From positions 1,798,001 to 1,862,000 of the forward strand of contig NZ_RPFZ01000001.1 in the NCBI RefSeq assembly GCF_003815535.1: 64,000 nt of DNA, written 5' to 3'. Position 1 is the stretch's first letter, and every line of letters starts with the position of its first letter. Below the pieces are notes generated by a model. It made no database searches. It worked only from the letters and a program-made list of their open reading frames with translations, and had not been told where the DNA came from. The position numbers and the translations under genes are program-made. Shown in pieces: positions 1 to 8,767 of the stretch. Source of the DNA: Aurantiacibacter spongiae. GTDB lineage: Bacteria > Pseudomonadota > Alphaproteobacteria > Sphingomonadales > Sphingomonadaceae.

Positions 1-174
1 GATGTCCAGCCCGCCGATCGAGATCGGGAACAGGCACGACCAGCAGATGTCGGTGATCGGGTTGACGAAGCTCCCGGTGCAGCGGCCGGGACCGGCATCG
101 GCCATGGCAGGCGTTGCGGTGGCGAGACCAAGAATGGCGGCCAGAACGAGCGCCAGCTTTCTTAAGTGCGTCAT
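1..174 (-). CDS. traU: TraU, F-type conjugation protein (3' part outside window)
   Basis: This is the first 58 residues of a TraU-family protein, a periplasmic component of F-type conjugation machines needed for mating-pair assembly. The visible part starts with a hydrophobic signal peptide ending near ATPAMA, followed by GRCTGSFVNPITDICWSC, whose paired cysteines are typical of mature TraU and probably form disulfides. The ATG overlaps the TraW stop as ATGA, so the two are translationally coupled. The gene runs off the left edge of the window. It is the last visible gene of the minus-strand transfer operon. The call rests on the N-terminal match and on its place directly after traW, the usual F-type order. 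Confidence 0.85.
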   Translation of the reverse strand, partial: MTHLRKLALVLAAILGLATATPAMADAGPGRCTGSFVNPITDICWSCLFPISIGGLDI

Positions 175-809
175 TGGGCTGCCCTCCTTTTCGGTGGCAG
201 CGCGATTTCGCTGACCTCGAGCAGGCGGCCCTGCTGGCGCACGCGTGCGGGCACCGACCTGATCCCGAACCTTTCCGTGAGTTTGCCGCCCTGGTCGAAA
301 TAGAAGCGGCGCTGACGGGCCTTCATCAGCTCGAGCGGCGCGCCCTTCACCAGGATCAGCTTGGCATTGGCGTCCTGCTTGAGCGCCCAGGAGAGCTGGT
401 CGGGATCGTCGCCGTCGAGGAACAGGAGATCGGCGCGAAGGCCGACGCTGTCGAGCGGATTGACCCTCGTGCCAGCGGCATGGATCAGCTCGCCTTTTGC
501 CCCGCGGATGTCGGCAGCGAGCGTGATCGTCGGATCGAAGTGCCAGCGTCGGGCTTCGCTGGCCCGGACGATCCCGGCGACGGGGTCGGGCCGGCCCACC
601 CGTGCGATCGTGCGGCGCTTCAGGTCTTCATTGAGCCGCGCGGTCTCGCCCGAACGTTCCATCTGCGTCAGGCGGGAATGGATCTGTTCGAGGAGGTCGC
701 GCTCGATCACGGGAAACACCGTGCCGCGCTGGCCATAGTCGCGCGCCAGCGCCTCGGCAGGGCAGAGCAGGACTGCAAGCAGGACCGCAGGGAGGATGAG
801 CTTGCTCAC
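171..809 (-). CDS. traW: TraW, F-type conjugation protein
   Basis: A 212-residue exported protein of the TraW family, which works with TraU and TrbC-type proteins in assembling the conjugative pilus in the periplasm. The sequence starts with a signal peptide (ILPAVLLAVLLCPAEALA) followed by RDYGQRGTVFPVIERDLLEQI, the conserved start of mature TraW; the C-terminal half carries the thioredoxin-like segment with FYFDQGGKLTERFGI. I chose the GTG at 809 because it is preceded by an AGGGCGAT Shine-Dalgarno stretch and overlaps the peptidase stop as GTGA; a longer reading with an upstream ATG would add a charged, non-homologous leader. Confidence is high from sequence plus operon order. Confidence 0.85.
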   Translation of the reverse strand: MSKLILPAVLLAVLLCPAEALARDYGQRGTVFPVIERDLLEQIHSRLTQMERSGETARLNEDLKRRTIARVGRPDPVAGIVRASEARRWHFDPTITLAADIRGAKGELIHAAGTRVNPLDSVGLRADLLFLDGDDPDQLSWALKQDANAKLILVKGAPLELMKARQRRFYFDQGGKLTERFGIRSVPARVRQQGRLLEVSEIALPPKRRAAQ

Positions 810-1327
810 AGGATCGCCCTTCCGCTGCCGAGGATCTGGCCGCGGCAGACGAAGCCGATCTCGGCGTAGCGGCTGTCGAGGCCGCGGGGATGGCTGGTCC
901 CGGTATAGAAGCACCCGTCGGGGATCGGTCCTTCGGGGCCTTCATGAAGCGCAATGCCGAGACGGGTCTCATCGAGCCGCGCCGCGATCTTTTGACCGTT
1001 GATGAAAACCTCGTGGCCACGGTGGCTGACGACATCGCCCGGCACGCCCAGCACCCGCTTGCCGAAGAGCTGCGCGCCTTTCCCGAAATGCGCTTCGACG
1101 AGCTCGCTTGCCGGCGGCTCGAAGAAGATCAGACTGCCGCGCTCGATCCGCGCATGCTTGTCGAGCCAGAACGCCCAGTTGGGCAGGCTCGGGCTGGCAT
1201 TGATGAGCAAGGCATGGTCTTTCGCGAAGGCGTCGACCGCGCCCCATCCGAGGGGCAGCAGCACCAGTCCGGTCAGGACGAGCGGCCGTTTGATCGTGCG
1301 GACAAGACGAGAGGCAAACTGCGTCAC
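806..1327 (-). CDS. traF: S26-family signal peptidase of the conjugation operon (TraF type)
   Basis: A 173-residue membrane-anchored serine peptidase of the S26 family. In conjugation clusters these enzymes process the pilin. One N-terminal membrane segment (about residues 15-33) is followed by INASPSLPNWAFWL, where Ser45 or Ser47 supplies the nucleophile, and by GKRVLGVPGD, where Lys90 is the general base. These are the two catalytic boxes of the family. The C-terminal box DSRYAEIGFV matches the conserved DSRYxG-like region. It overlaps TraW by 4 bases and TrbI by 4 bases. It is likely needed to cleave the TraA-like pilin encoded at the head of this operon. Confidence 0.85.
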   Translation of the reverse strand: MTQFASRLVRTIKRPLVLTGLVLLPLGWGAVDAFAKDHALLINASPSLPNWAFWLDKHARIERGSLIFFEPPASELVEAHFGKGAQLFGKRVLGVPGDVVSHRGHEVFINGQKIAARLDETRLGIALHEGPEGPIPDGCFYTGTSHPRGLDSRYAEIGFVCRGQILGSGRAIL

Positions 1328-1710
1328 TGACCGCCTCCCTGCCCAAGCTGGCGGGCGATCCGTGCGCGCAGTTCATCGGTAGCATCGGGGGCATCGCCCG
1401 CGAGCACCGCTTCGCCGACCAGCACCACGCGGCCATCGGCCCCCATTTCTGCAACGGCACGCTCGGACGCCTGGAGGAAGGCGAGCACGCGCGCCTGACT
1501 GGCTTCGGGATCCTGCTCTGCTCGCGCTTCGGCATCGACGAAAGCCGCGATGGTTTCGGCAAGCCGGACGGTGACGATCTGCTGGCGCGGCTCGGACAGC
1601 TCGCGGCTGACCCAGGCCGTCCAGAGCAGCGCGGCCACGAGCGCGAGCACGCCGAGAATTCTGAGCAAAAGCGGGCGATTGAGGGATGGTAATCTGCGTG
1701 TGTCAGTCAC
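1324..1710 (-). CDS. TrbI-like F-type conjugation protein
   Basis: A 128-residue protein resembling the small F-type TrbI family, inner-membrane proteins linked to pilus retraction and outgrowth. It has one N-terminal membrane segment (about residues 14-33) and then a periplasmic helical domain with QQIVTVRLAETIAAFVDAEA, the recognisable part of the family. It overlaps the peptidase gene by 4 bases and the upstream unknown gene by 8 bases, so the cluster is read as one unit. The assignment rests on size, topology and position between traC and traW, which is the standard F-type position. Confidence 0.7.
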   Translation of the reverse strand: MTDTRRLPSLNRPLLLRILGVLALVAALLWTAWVSRELSEPRQQIVTVRLAETIAAFVDAEARAEQDPEASQARVLAFLQASERAVAEMGADGRVVLVGEAVLAGDAPDATDELRARIARQLGQGGGQ

Positions 1711-2083
1711 GGTTCGCCTCCCGGGCCGGATGGTTGTCGAGATCGGCCGCGAGCCGCTTCAGGAAGCGCGGCATGCGAACCAGCGTCACCGCGCCAGCGA
1801 GGACGAGGAAGCAGCCCTTGAGGTCCTGGCTGAACAGACTGCGACGCAGGCCGTCGGCTTCAAGGTAGCGGTCCGACAGATTGGCGAGCTGGGTGAAGAG
1901 GCCGCCAAGGTCCCAGCCTGCAACGAACAGGAACAGCGCGAGCGGCAATCCCAGCACGATCAGCAGCGAAGTCGCGGCAAAGCGCGCGGTCTCGATGAGG
2001 ACGAAGCAGCTCCCTTGCAGGAACGGCAGCAGGCTGCGGAGGTTTGCCGGTGGGGTCCGGTCGGCGAGATGCGAGACCATCAT
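1703..2083 (-). CDS. unknown small membrane protein in the transfer operon
   Basis: A 126-residue protein that I do not recognise. Two strongly hydrophobic stretches are visible (about residues 33-58, with SLLIVLGLPLALFLFVAG, and about 86-102, with GCFLVLAGAVTLV), so it is probably an inner-membrane protein with two spans and basic ends. The ATG overlaps the traC stop as ATGA and its end overlaps the TrbI-like gene, so it is co-translated with essential transfer genes. Sphingomonad F-type clusters often carry a small membrane protein here; a role in pilus assembly is only an inference from this position. Confidence 0.6.
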   Translation of the reverse strand: MMVSHLADRTPPANLRSLLPFLQGSCFVLIETARFAATSLLIVLGLPLALFLFVAGWDLGGLFTQLANLSDRYLEADGLRRSLFSQDLKGCFLVLAGAVTLVRMPRFLKRLAADLDNHPAREANRD

Positions 2084-4623
2084 TGTCCGCCTCCCGCCAC
2101 GATGCGAATGGCATCGGCGAGGCTGTGCCCACGCCGCTCGCAGTCCTGGATCGCGGCATAGGTGTCCGGATCGGAGGAGTAGATCGTCGCCGAGAAGGGA
2201 TCGAGCACGAGCCGGCCGACCGCCTCGGTCTCGGGGCCCTTGATGAAGACCTCGCTGTACTCGGTACCCGAACGCTTGAGGCTGCGGATCAGCGTCTCGG
2301 TGCGGTCGTCCATGTCGAGCCGAGCGTTCGCCCTGAAATCGGCGATCGTCTCGGCCTTCTGCTGGAGCACCAGCATCCAGTCGCTGTTCTCGAGCGCGGC
2401 GCGCGCGCCATCCGACTTGTAATAATCATTGAGGGACTGGGTCGCGGTGGCGAGCGCGCCGCCATATTTGCGCGCGGTGCGTGCGTAGGTCTCAACGAAC
2501 TCGCCCATCGAACCACCCTTGAGCATGGCCCAGGCCTCGTCGATCAGCAGCAGCTTCTTGGTTGCTCGCGACGAGCGCGTCATCGCCTGGCTGGTCATGA
2601 ACATGATCGCCGAGAGGACGACGCTGCGCAGTTCCTCGCGGCTTGCAAGGTCGCTCATCTCGAAGACGGTGAAATCATCGTCGAGCGCGAAGCTCGCCTT
2701 GCCTGCAAAGAACCCGCCGTAGCTACCACCGCGGCAGAAGGGCGCGATCGCGGTGGCGAGATCGCGGCCCGCCTCGCTCTCCGAGCCATGGAGCGCGTGC
2801 GCGACATCGTCGACCGATGCGCCGCTTCCGAGGGCCTCCCAGGTCGCGGTTACGGCCCGGTCGATCAGTCCGCGTTCGGTGTCGCTCGGCGCGGTACCCG
2901 GACGCGCCATCTGGCCGACAATCGCCTTGATCATGGCAAAGCAGTCGAGGCGGTAATCCTCGTCTTCGTGCGCGCGGGCATCATCGACCATCGAGAAGGG
3001 GTTCAGCGAGAAGCCCGAGGCGAGCGTGAACTCGACGAAGCGTCCGCCCTGCAGTTTGACCGAATGCTCGAAGCTGCGCCCGTCGTCGATCACCACGACC
3101 TTGGCGCCCGCACCGCGCAGGGCGGCGCAGAGCTCCTGCAGCAGCACCGACTTGCCCGAGCCCGACTTGCCGCAGATCGCGATATTGTGATTGCCGGCAG
3201 TGTTTTCGAACGGCGACCACCAGAAGGGCTGGCCGCGCCGGCCAACGAGCAGGAGGTGCGGGATCACGCCGCCGAGATATTCCCCCTGCATCGGCGCGAT
3301 ATGCGCCGCCGTCGTCGAGAGCATGGTCTTGAGGCGCTTCAACCGCGCCATGTCGTCGGCGAGGCCATCGGCGAGGCTCAGGGGAAAGGCAGCGACGAGG
3401 CCCTGCAGCTGGAGGAAGCGCTCGTCGGCCAGATCCCAGCCCGCCGCCTTGTAGATCGCCTTGATGATGCGTTCGTGCGCGTCGCCCTGGCCGAGCGGCG
3501 AGATGCTGGTGAGCCCGTAGAACAGCTTGACGAGCTTCTTGCCAGCCTGGAGTTCGGCCTGGACGTGGCGCCATTCGGCCGACTGTTCGGCGAGTTTGGG
3601 GAGAAAGCGCGCGCTCTTGGTCTGGCTGAGGCTGGTCGTGCGCATGAACTTGAAGCCAGCGCGCGCCGAGGCGGCTTCCTGGTCGGGGTAGACGAGGCAC
3701 AGCATGGTCGCCGTCGGACAGGGGAAGCGCAGCTTGTCGGTGAACATGTCGCCGATGAGCCGCGCGCATTCCCAGGGCGCCCAGCGCTCAGGGGTAGAGC
3801 GCACGGCATAATGCCGCACGTCGAAATGGTCGGGATAGCATTCGCCGACTTCGGGATTGCCCTCCTCGTCTCGGCCGGTCTCGCGAAAGCGCTCGGTCCT
3901 GAGGATCAGGCGATCGTCGCCGACCTCGAGTTCGATGTCGCGGCGGATCGCTTGGGACTGGAGCGTATCGTGCGGGTTCCACGCATGGATGTCGGTCTCG
4001 TGCGCGGTGGTCGGCGAGGTAAGTTCGTCGATCAGCGCCAGCAGCCCGCCTGGACGCAGCTCTTGCGCGAAGAGGCCGAGCGAATGGAGCATGCCCATCA
4101 GCCCTTCGCGGCATTCGGAAAGTTCTGCGTCGGTTACGCTGCCGGGCACCGGCACGCCGAGCGAGACGATCAGCCGGACGTTGCGCGCGTGGAAGGGCGC
4201 ATGCGCCGAGCCCGAAGTCCAGACGAGATCGTAAAGGCGGCTGGTGCGCGCCTTGGCGATGGCCTCGTAGATCCCGCCCTGCTCGTAGCGCGGAGCGAAC
4301 CAGGGGCCGACCACGCTGCCGATCCGCGGCGATGCGAAGTTCAGGACCTGGAGGCAGGCGCCCTGCGGCAGGCCCTCGGAGAAGAACTGGCCGAGGATCT
4401 CGCCGGTCCGTTCGTCGGCCCCGATCAGCGGGGTGACTTCGAGCACAAAGCCCTTGGAGCGGGCGTTGCGGTAGAGCTTCGCCCCCTCGTCATAGACCCG
4501 GTAGGGCAGCCAGTCCGAAAGCATGTCGAGTCCGAAATGTGCTTGCGGATTTTCAGGCCGAGCCGTGTCGGCAAACAGGCCCCGCGAGAGTGCGTCGCGC
4601 GCGGCAGCAAGGGATAGCGTCAC
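2080..4623 (-). CDS. traC: TraC, conjugation ATPase (VirB4 family)
   Basis: An 847-residue cytoplasmic ATPase of the TraC/VirB4 family, which powers pilus assembly in F-type type IV secretion. The Walker A motif CGKSGSGKSVLLQ lies near residue 487 and the Walker B motif LLLIDEAWAML near residue 693, followed by TATQSLNDYY, typical of TraC. The N-terminal third carries the family segment with LSDWLPYRVYDEG. The length is normal for TraC. It starts at a GTG that overlaps the TraV stop (GTGA), so it is translationally coupled. A complete ATPase argues that the transfer system is or was recently functional. Confidence 0.93.
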   Translation of the reverse strand: MTLSLAAARDALSRGLFADTARPENPQAHFGLDMLSDWLPYRVYDEGAKLYRNARSKGFVLEVTPLIGADERTGEILGQFFSEGLPQGACLQVLNFASPRIGSVVGPWFAPRYEQGGIYEAIAKARTSRLYDLVWTSGSAHAPFHARNVRLIVSLGVPVPGSVTDAELSECREGLMGMLHSLGLFAQELRPGGLLALIDELTSPTTAHETDIHAWNPHDTLQSQAIRRDIELEVGDDRLILRTERFRETGRDEEGNPEVGECYPDHFDVRHYAVRSTPERWAPWECARLIGDMFTDKLRFPCPTATMLCLVYPDQEAASARAGFKFMRTTSLSQTKSARFLPKLAEQSAEWRHVQAELQAGKKLVKLFYGLTSISPLGQGDAHERIIKAIYKAAGWDLADERFLQLQGLVAAFPLSLADGLADDMARLKRLKTMLSTTAAHIAPMQGEYLGGVIPHLLLVGRRGQPFWWSPFENTAGNHNIAICGKSGSGKSVLLQELCAALRGAGAKVVVIDDGRSFEHSVKLQGGRFVEFTLASGFSLNPFSMVDDARAHEDEDYRLDCFAMIKAIVGQMARPGTAPSDTERGLIDRAVTATWEALGSGASVDDVAHALHGSESEAGRDLATAIAPFCRGGSYGGFFAGKASFALDDDFTVFEMSDLASREELRSVVLSAIMFMTSQAMTRSSRATKKLLLIDEAWAMLKGGSMGEFVETYARTARKYGGALATATQSLNDYYKSDGARAALENSDWMLVLQQKAETIADFRANARLDMDDRTETLIRSLKRSGTEYSEVFIKGPETEAVGRLVLDPFSATIYSSDPDTYAAIQDCERRGHSLADAIRIVAGGGQ

Positions 4624-5192
4624 TGGCTCTCTCCTTCAGTCATGTCAGGGTGGGGGACCGGCTCGCGGGGAGGGGAAAACGAGCCAGGTCCCCCGGGTTC
4701 CGGCACGTCAGCGCCGGGCATCGCCGGAACGGGCTGCGAGGGGATGAACAGCTGTTCCGGCAATGTGTCTGTTGGTTGGAAATCGGTTGCGGGGTTGCTC
4801 TCGCGCGTCGCGGCAATAGTCGATGCCAGCGAGCGCAGGACTTCGCGGCGGCCCTGCGGGGCGCGCCAGCCTGTCCCTGCCTGTTCGGGCAGCGTCAGGT
4901 GAACGACGCGCGCCTCATGGTCGCGGCCCGCCGCGTCACGGTAGGGCGTCAGCACGACCTGCAGGCGGCGAACCGCTTCGCCGGTCGTGGTCACCGCCCG
5001 CTGCACGTCAGACGTGTTGGCCTTTTCGATGCCGGTCGCCCCGGCATCGATCGCGGAGGTCGGCGCGCAGGTCCCTTCGGGAGCGCGGCAGGCGAAACTG
5101 CCTTTGACGTTTCCGCCAAGGCTGGCGCAGCCACTGGCCAAAAGGAGCGGCGCGGCGAGTACCACGGCGCGAAGGATCGGGAGCCGGTTCAT
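4620..5192 (-). CDS. traV: TraV, outer-membrane lipoprotein of the transfer channel
   Basis: A 190-residue lipoprotein of the TraV family, which together with TraK and TraB forms the core complex spanning the envelope. The signal peptide ends in a lipobox, LLLASGC, with Cys22 as the lipidation site. The conserved TraV cysteines follow in GNVKGSFACRAPEGTCAP. The C-terminal part is proline-rich and probably extended. The start is the ATG at 5192, which overlaps the stop of the dsbC-like gene. A much longer upstream reading in the same frame is antisense noise through the thiol isomerase gene and was ignored. Confidence 0.85.
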   Translation of the reverse strand: MNRLPILRAVVLAAPLLLASGCASLGGNVKGSFACRAPEGTCAPTSAIDAGATGIEKANTSDVQRAVTTTGEAVRRLQVVLTPYRDAAGRDHEARVVHLTLPEQAGTGWRAPQGRREVLRSLASTIAATRESNPATDFQPTDTLPEQLFIPSQPVPAMPGADVPEPGGPGSFSPPREPVPHPDMTEGESQ

Positions 5193-6061
5193 TGCGCCTC
5201 TCCCTTGCCCTCGGCGACGAAGCGGCGGATCGCCGCGGCATCGCGGTAGCCATGAAGCACCGCCCCATCGCGGGCGCGCACGATGACCGGAGTTCCGGCA
5301 AACCCGTTGGCCTTCGCGAAGGCTTCGTTGGCATCGAGTGCCTTGGCGTCCTTGCAGGTCTTGGCACTCGCCGGCGCCTGGCCGGCGTAGGCTGCATGGA
5401 GCGCCTTTGCCGGATCCTTGGCGCATAGCACGGCCTCGGAAATCTTGCGGCTTGCCGCGCCGAAGATCGAGATTGGTCGCTCTTCGACATAGACCTTTGC
5501 CTTGACGAGTTCGGCGGTCAGGCGCTGGCAGTAGCCACACTGGAAATCCGAGAAGACGACCAGGCGTTCGCCCTTGGGGTTGCCCCAGTGGATCGCGCCG
5601 GCAACCGGAAGCGACGAGAGGTCGACATGGCTGGCGGCCGCCTGGACAGGCGCTTCGTCGCGTCCCGCCGGCGCATCGCTGGCTACGCGTGCCGCACCGG
5701 CCGCGAGCAGGTCGGGATTGAGTTCGAGCAGGCGGGCGGCGGTCACGTCGCGCCGCTCTTCCATGTCGTAGAGACGGCCCACGAAGAGATAGCGGGCGGT
5801 CTCGTCGATGTAGAACAGCGTGTCGCCCGAGACGACTTCGCACCAGGGGCCAAGCGTGTCGCAGCTGATCGCATCGATCGGGGTCTTGGGCAGCCGCAGT
5901 TTCAGTGCCTGCGCGACATCACTCGCCATGCCCGCAGCGCTCGCAGGCATCGCAGTGACGGCAGAGACGCCGAGCGTCAGCACGGCGGCGGCGCTCGAGA
6001 GGGCAAGGGCAAGGTGGGCGGCGCGGGCCTTCAGGCTTGGCGGCGAGTCATTGTAGATCAT
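5189..6061 (-). CDS. DsbC-like thiol:disulfide interchange protein
   Basis: A 290-residue exported protein related to DsbC/DsbG. It has an N-terminal signal or anchor segment (ALALSSAAAVLTLGVSAV), a DsbC-type dimerisation domain with WCEVVSGDTLFYIDETARYL, and a thioredoxin domain with VVFSDFQCGYCQRL, whose CGYC active site is near residue 175. The cis-proline loop is GTPVIV. It probably forms or repairs disulfides in cysteine-rich transfer proteins such as TraU and TraV. It lies between traB and traV, overlapping both by 4 bases; F-type clusters commonly carry a DsbC-like gene. Confidence 0.85.
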   Translation of the reverse strand: MIYNDSPPSLKARAAHLALALSSAAAVLTLGVSAVTAMPASAAGMASDVAQALKLRLPKTPIDAISCDTLGPWCEVVSGDTLFYIDETARYLFVGRLYDMEERRDVTAARLLELNPDLLAAGAARVASDAPAGRDEAPVQAAASHVDLSSLPVAGAIHWGNPKGERLVVFSDFQCGYCQRLTAELVKAKVYVEERPISIFGAASRKISEAVLCAKDPAKALHAAYAGQAPASAKTCKDAKALDANEAFAKANGFAGTPVIVRARDGAVLHGYRDAAAIRRFVAEGKGEAQ

Positions 6062-7374
6062 TTGGAGGGGCTCCTGACGTGGACGCCGTCGAGAAAGACG
6101 ATCTCGACCTCGATGCCGGTCGGCATCTCGACGACGGGTTGGTATTGTTCGGCGCGTTCGATGAGGTATCGGCTGACGGTGTCGGCGGCTTCGCCGGCAC
6201 CCTGGCCAAAGCCACCGGCGAGGATGTCGGTCGGCGACAGCGCCTCGCGCTGACCGTTGGCGCCGACCTGGCCGGTGAATATGCCGTTGGCGTTGGCGGA
6301 AAATCCGCGCCCGAAGCCGCCAACGATCCCGGCCAGCAGCGCTTGGCTGACAAGGCTGCCTTCGCGGCTGACCACGCGGCCACGCACACCCGACTTTCCG
6401 GCAAAGGAGATGAACCCCTTGACCTCGCTGACCGCGAAGCGGCCACCGGGCTGCGCGCAGGTCATGCGCACCAGCTTGACGTAGACCTTCTCGGCCGAGA
6501 GATCGCCGCGCGCCGCGCCATTGACGAGGCAGCCGGTAATGTCGGTGGTGAGCAGTTTGTTGCCGCGCATGACCGAGCGGGCCGGTCCGGTGATCCGGAG
6601 CACCACGGGAAGCGGATCGCTCTGGCTGGCAACGCCGGTCGAGGCGTCGACGCCCACGATGACCGTTGCCGGTGCGTAGCTGTTAGGCGGCAGGTAATCG
6701 CGGCTCGCTTCGAGCAGCAAGGCTGGCGCAGTCTCTGCCGCACGCGGCTTGCCGTCCTTGCCCGTCTCCGCGCCGAAACTCATCAGGCTGAGCTGCCCGC
6801 CCTGCGGTTCCGGCGCTCCTTGCGGTGGCTGGACAGCCCCGCCGGTGCCGACGCCGGGACCATAGGCCGGTGGTGGCGGCAGCGGCGGCGCGGCGGCCGG
6901 CACCTTCGCAGCGTCGCTAAGCTGTGACCGCAGATTGGCATTCTCGGCCGAGATCGCGTCGATCGCTGCCTGGCCGTCGGAGCGCATCTGCGCGTTCTCG
7001 TTGCGCAGCGCTTCGAGCTCTTGCTCGATCTCGGGGCGCGGCAGCTGGGCTTGCTGCAGATCCTTGATCGCGCGGCCCTGTGCATCGAGCCGGTTGCCGT
7101 AACTCGCAACGAATTCGCGCTGCGAGAGGTTGCGATTGACGAGGCCGCCGGTGTCGATTGTCGCCGCACCATTGACATCACTGCCGCCCTCGTCGCCATC
7201 GCCGCCGAAGATGAACATCCCGCCGCCGATAAGCGCGATGGCCCCGATCCCGGCGAGCAGCATCTTCTGGCGCTGCGCGATCTGCGAATTGAGGTTGCGC
7301 CGTCCGCTTTCTCGCGCTTCCGGCGAGCCCGGCAGAGGCCTCTTCTCGGCGTCCTTCTGTGTTGCCTCGGCCAT
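6058..7374 (-). CDS. traB: TraB, transfer channel protein (VirB10 type)
   Basis: A 438-residue TraB/VirB10-like protein that links inner and outer membranes in the transfer core complex. It has a basic cytoplasmic start, one membrane segment (LLAGIGAIALIGGGMFIF, about residues 39-56), a coiled-coil-like stretch rich in Glu/Asn/Gln, a proline-rich linker (AAAPPLPPPPAYGPG), and the conserved beta-barrel domain with GPARSVMRGNKLLTTDITGC and a C-terminal antenna region. The start overlaps the TraK stop by one base. Length and order are standard for F-type systems. Confidence 0.88.
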   Translation of the reverse strand: MAEATQKDAEKRPLPGSPEARESGRRNLNSQIAQRQKMLLAGIGAIALIGGGMFIFGGDGDEGGSDVNGAATIDTGGLVNRNLSQREFVASYGNRLDAQGRAIKDLQQAQLPRPEIEQELEALRNENAQMRSDGQAAIDAISAENANLRSQLSDAAKVPAAAPPLPPPPAYGPGVGTGGAVQPPQGAPEPQGGQLSLMSFGAETGKDGKPRAAETAPALLLEASRDYLPPNSYAPATVIVGVDASTGVASQSDPLPVVLRITGPARSVMRGNKLLTTDITGCLVNGAARGDLSAEKVYVKLVRMTCAQPGGRFAVSEVKGFISFAGKSGVRGRVVSREGSLVSQALLAGIVGGFGRGFSANANGIFTGQVGANGQREALSPTDILAGGFGQGAGEAADTVSRYLIERAEQYQPVVEMPTGIEVEIVFLDGVHVRSPSK

Positions 7375-8189
7375 CAGTCGAGCCCTCCCTTGGCGAAGAC
7401 AAGGAAGGCACTGGTCGCTTCACCGGGAGCGAGTGCATCGCGGCCATAGGCGAAGGCGAGCGCGCCTGCGGGACCTTCGCGCTCGGAGCCAAGCGCAAGG
7501 CTCTCCTGGCCGAGGTTGCGTACGAGGAAGCGCTGTCCGGTGAGTTCATCGCCCTGGTATTCGGCGACGAGCTGGACCTCGATCCCGCCGGTACGGCGCG
7601 GAGCAGACAGTTCAGCGCGAGCAGTGAACCCGGGCAGGACTGCATCGCTCGCCATCGCCTCGATCAGGCGGATCGCAGCGTCCTCGGGTCCGGTCTCGGC
7701 CTCCCATTCGGTAGCCGCGGCTTTAGCGAGCGCGGGATTGGTGATGAAGAGCTGGGTCGCTTCCTCGCCGCCAAGGCGGCAGGCGAACTTGTAGACGTAG
7801 CCCGCCTTGCTGGTCGCAAAGAAGCTGACCCGACCTGCGGCAAATTGCGGGGGCACGGAGATATAGATGTCTCCACGCACCGGCTCGTGCGTCACCTGGA
7901 AGTCGTTGTAGGGAAAGCCGCTCGCGATCTTCGAGACATTGGCGAAGCCGTCATCGATGAGCGCGATCCGCGTGAGTTCGCCGCGAGCGAGCTCGCAGTC
8001 GATGGTCGCATTGTCAGCGGCTTCGACGAACTGATCGGCATGTGCCGGGACCGGCGCGAGCGCGAAGGCGAGTACGGCGAGGCCGGTCAGCTTGAGCCCT
8101 GAATCGGGGCGCCTTGTCGCGCCGATCGCGAAACAGGCAAGGCCGGTTCCGGCAAGCGCAGCAGCGAGGGGAGATGGGAGAAGGCTCAT
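7374..8189 (-). CDS. traK: TraK, secretin-like transfer protein
   Basis: A 271-residue exported protein of the TraK family (VirB9-like), the outer-membrane ring component of the F-type channel, held by TraV and bound by TraB. A hydrophobic export segment (TGLAVLAFALAPVPAHA, about residues 35-51) precedes DQFVEAADN, the mature start. The core shows repeated beta-strand blocks with DIYISVPPQFAAGRVSFFAT. I use the ATG at 8189, which overlaps the TraE stop as ATGA; the region upstream in the same frame is antisense to traE. The unusually long N-region before the hydrophobic segment suggests the true start could be somewhat later. Confidence 0.82.
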   Translation of the reverse strand: MSLLPSPLAAALAGTGLACFAIGATRRPDSGLKLTGLAVLAFALAPVPAHADQFVEAADNATIDCELARGELTRIALIDDGFANVSKIASGFPYNDFQVTHEPVRGDIYISVPPQFAAGRVSFFATSKAGYVYKFACRLGGEEATQLFITNPALAKAAATEWEAETGPEDAAIRLIEAMASDAVLPGFTARAELSAPRRTGGIEVQLVAEYQGDELTGQRFLVRNLGQESLALGSEREGPAGALAFAYGRDALAPGEATSAFLVFAKGGLD

Positions 8190-8755
8190 TGGCCGGGTTC
8201 CTCCTTGTCGGTGGGAAGTTGCTCGAAGCCGGCGAGCGCGACGCTGAGACCACGCTTCGACCAGCGGAAACGGAAGGAGCGGCGCTGGCTCGCGATCACC
8301 TGCGCGCCGACGAAGGTCTTGAGCGTGCCGGTGACGGTCGAGGTCAGGGCCTTGGGATCGACATGCATTTCCGCGATCACGAAGGCCTGGCTGATGTCCG
8401 AGCCGCGCTGTTCCTCGACGATTCTGACGAGCTCGGCCTTGAGGCGGCCGTGCGCGGCGGGATCGGCGAGCTTCAGGATGCTCGCCATCCAGTAGTCGAG
8501 GCTTTCCGGTGCCCGGTTGAGGAGCATCAGCGCCGTGTCGCGGGTGACGAGCTCGAGATAGGGCGCGTCGATCCCGCCGCTCGAGACGGTGATCCGCTCG
8601 GCGGTAATCGGCACCAGCACCACCTGCTCGTCGCGGGTTACCGCGGCGCCGAGGCTGACCAGCGTGGTGAGGCCCAGGACACCTGCCAGCACGGCAAAGC
8701 GGTTGCGTTGCCGAAGGTAGGTCTGCGCCTGTTCGTGCGCGAATTCTGCTCGCAT
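8186..8755 (-). CDS. traE: TraE, conjugation pilus assembly protein
   Basis: A 189-residue TraE-family protein (VirB5/VirB8-like group), anchored in the inner membrane and needed for pilus assembly. The N-terminus RQRNRFAVLAGVLGLTTLVS contains the single membrane span. The periplasmic domain contains PYLELVTRDTALMLLNRAPE and QVIASQRRSFRFRW, both recognisable in TraE. It lies 12 bases after traL and overlaps traK. Size and order are typical. Confidence 0.87.
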   Translation of the reverse strand: MRAEFAHEQAQTYLRQRNRFAVLAGVLGLTTLVSLGAAVTRDEQVVLVPITAERITVSSGGIDAPYLELVTRDTALMLLNRAPESLDYWMASILKLADPAAHGRLKAELVRIVEEQRGSDISQAFVIAEMHVDPKALTSTVTGTLKTFVGAQVIASQRRSFRFRWSKRGLSVALAGFEQLPTDKEEPGQ

Positions 8756-8767
8756 GGGTCGTCTCCC

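Noticed and set aside
2044-4617. Open frame of 857 codons on the plus strand across traC
   Set aside because: It is antisense to a well-supported TraC ATPase with Walker motifs; long antisense frames are common in GC-rich DNA and this one has low-complexity Arg/Glu/Ala composition and no family features.
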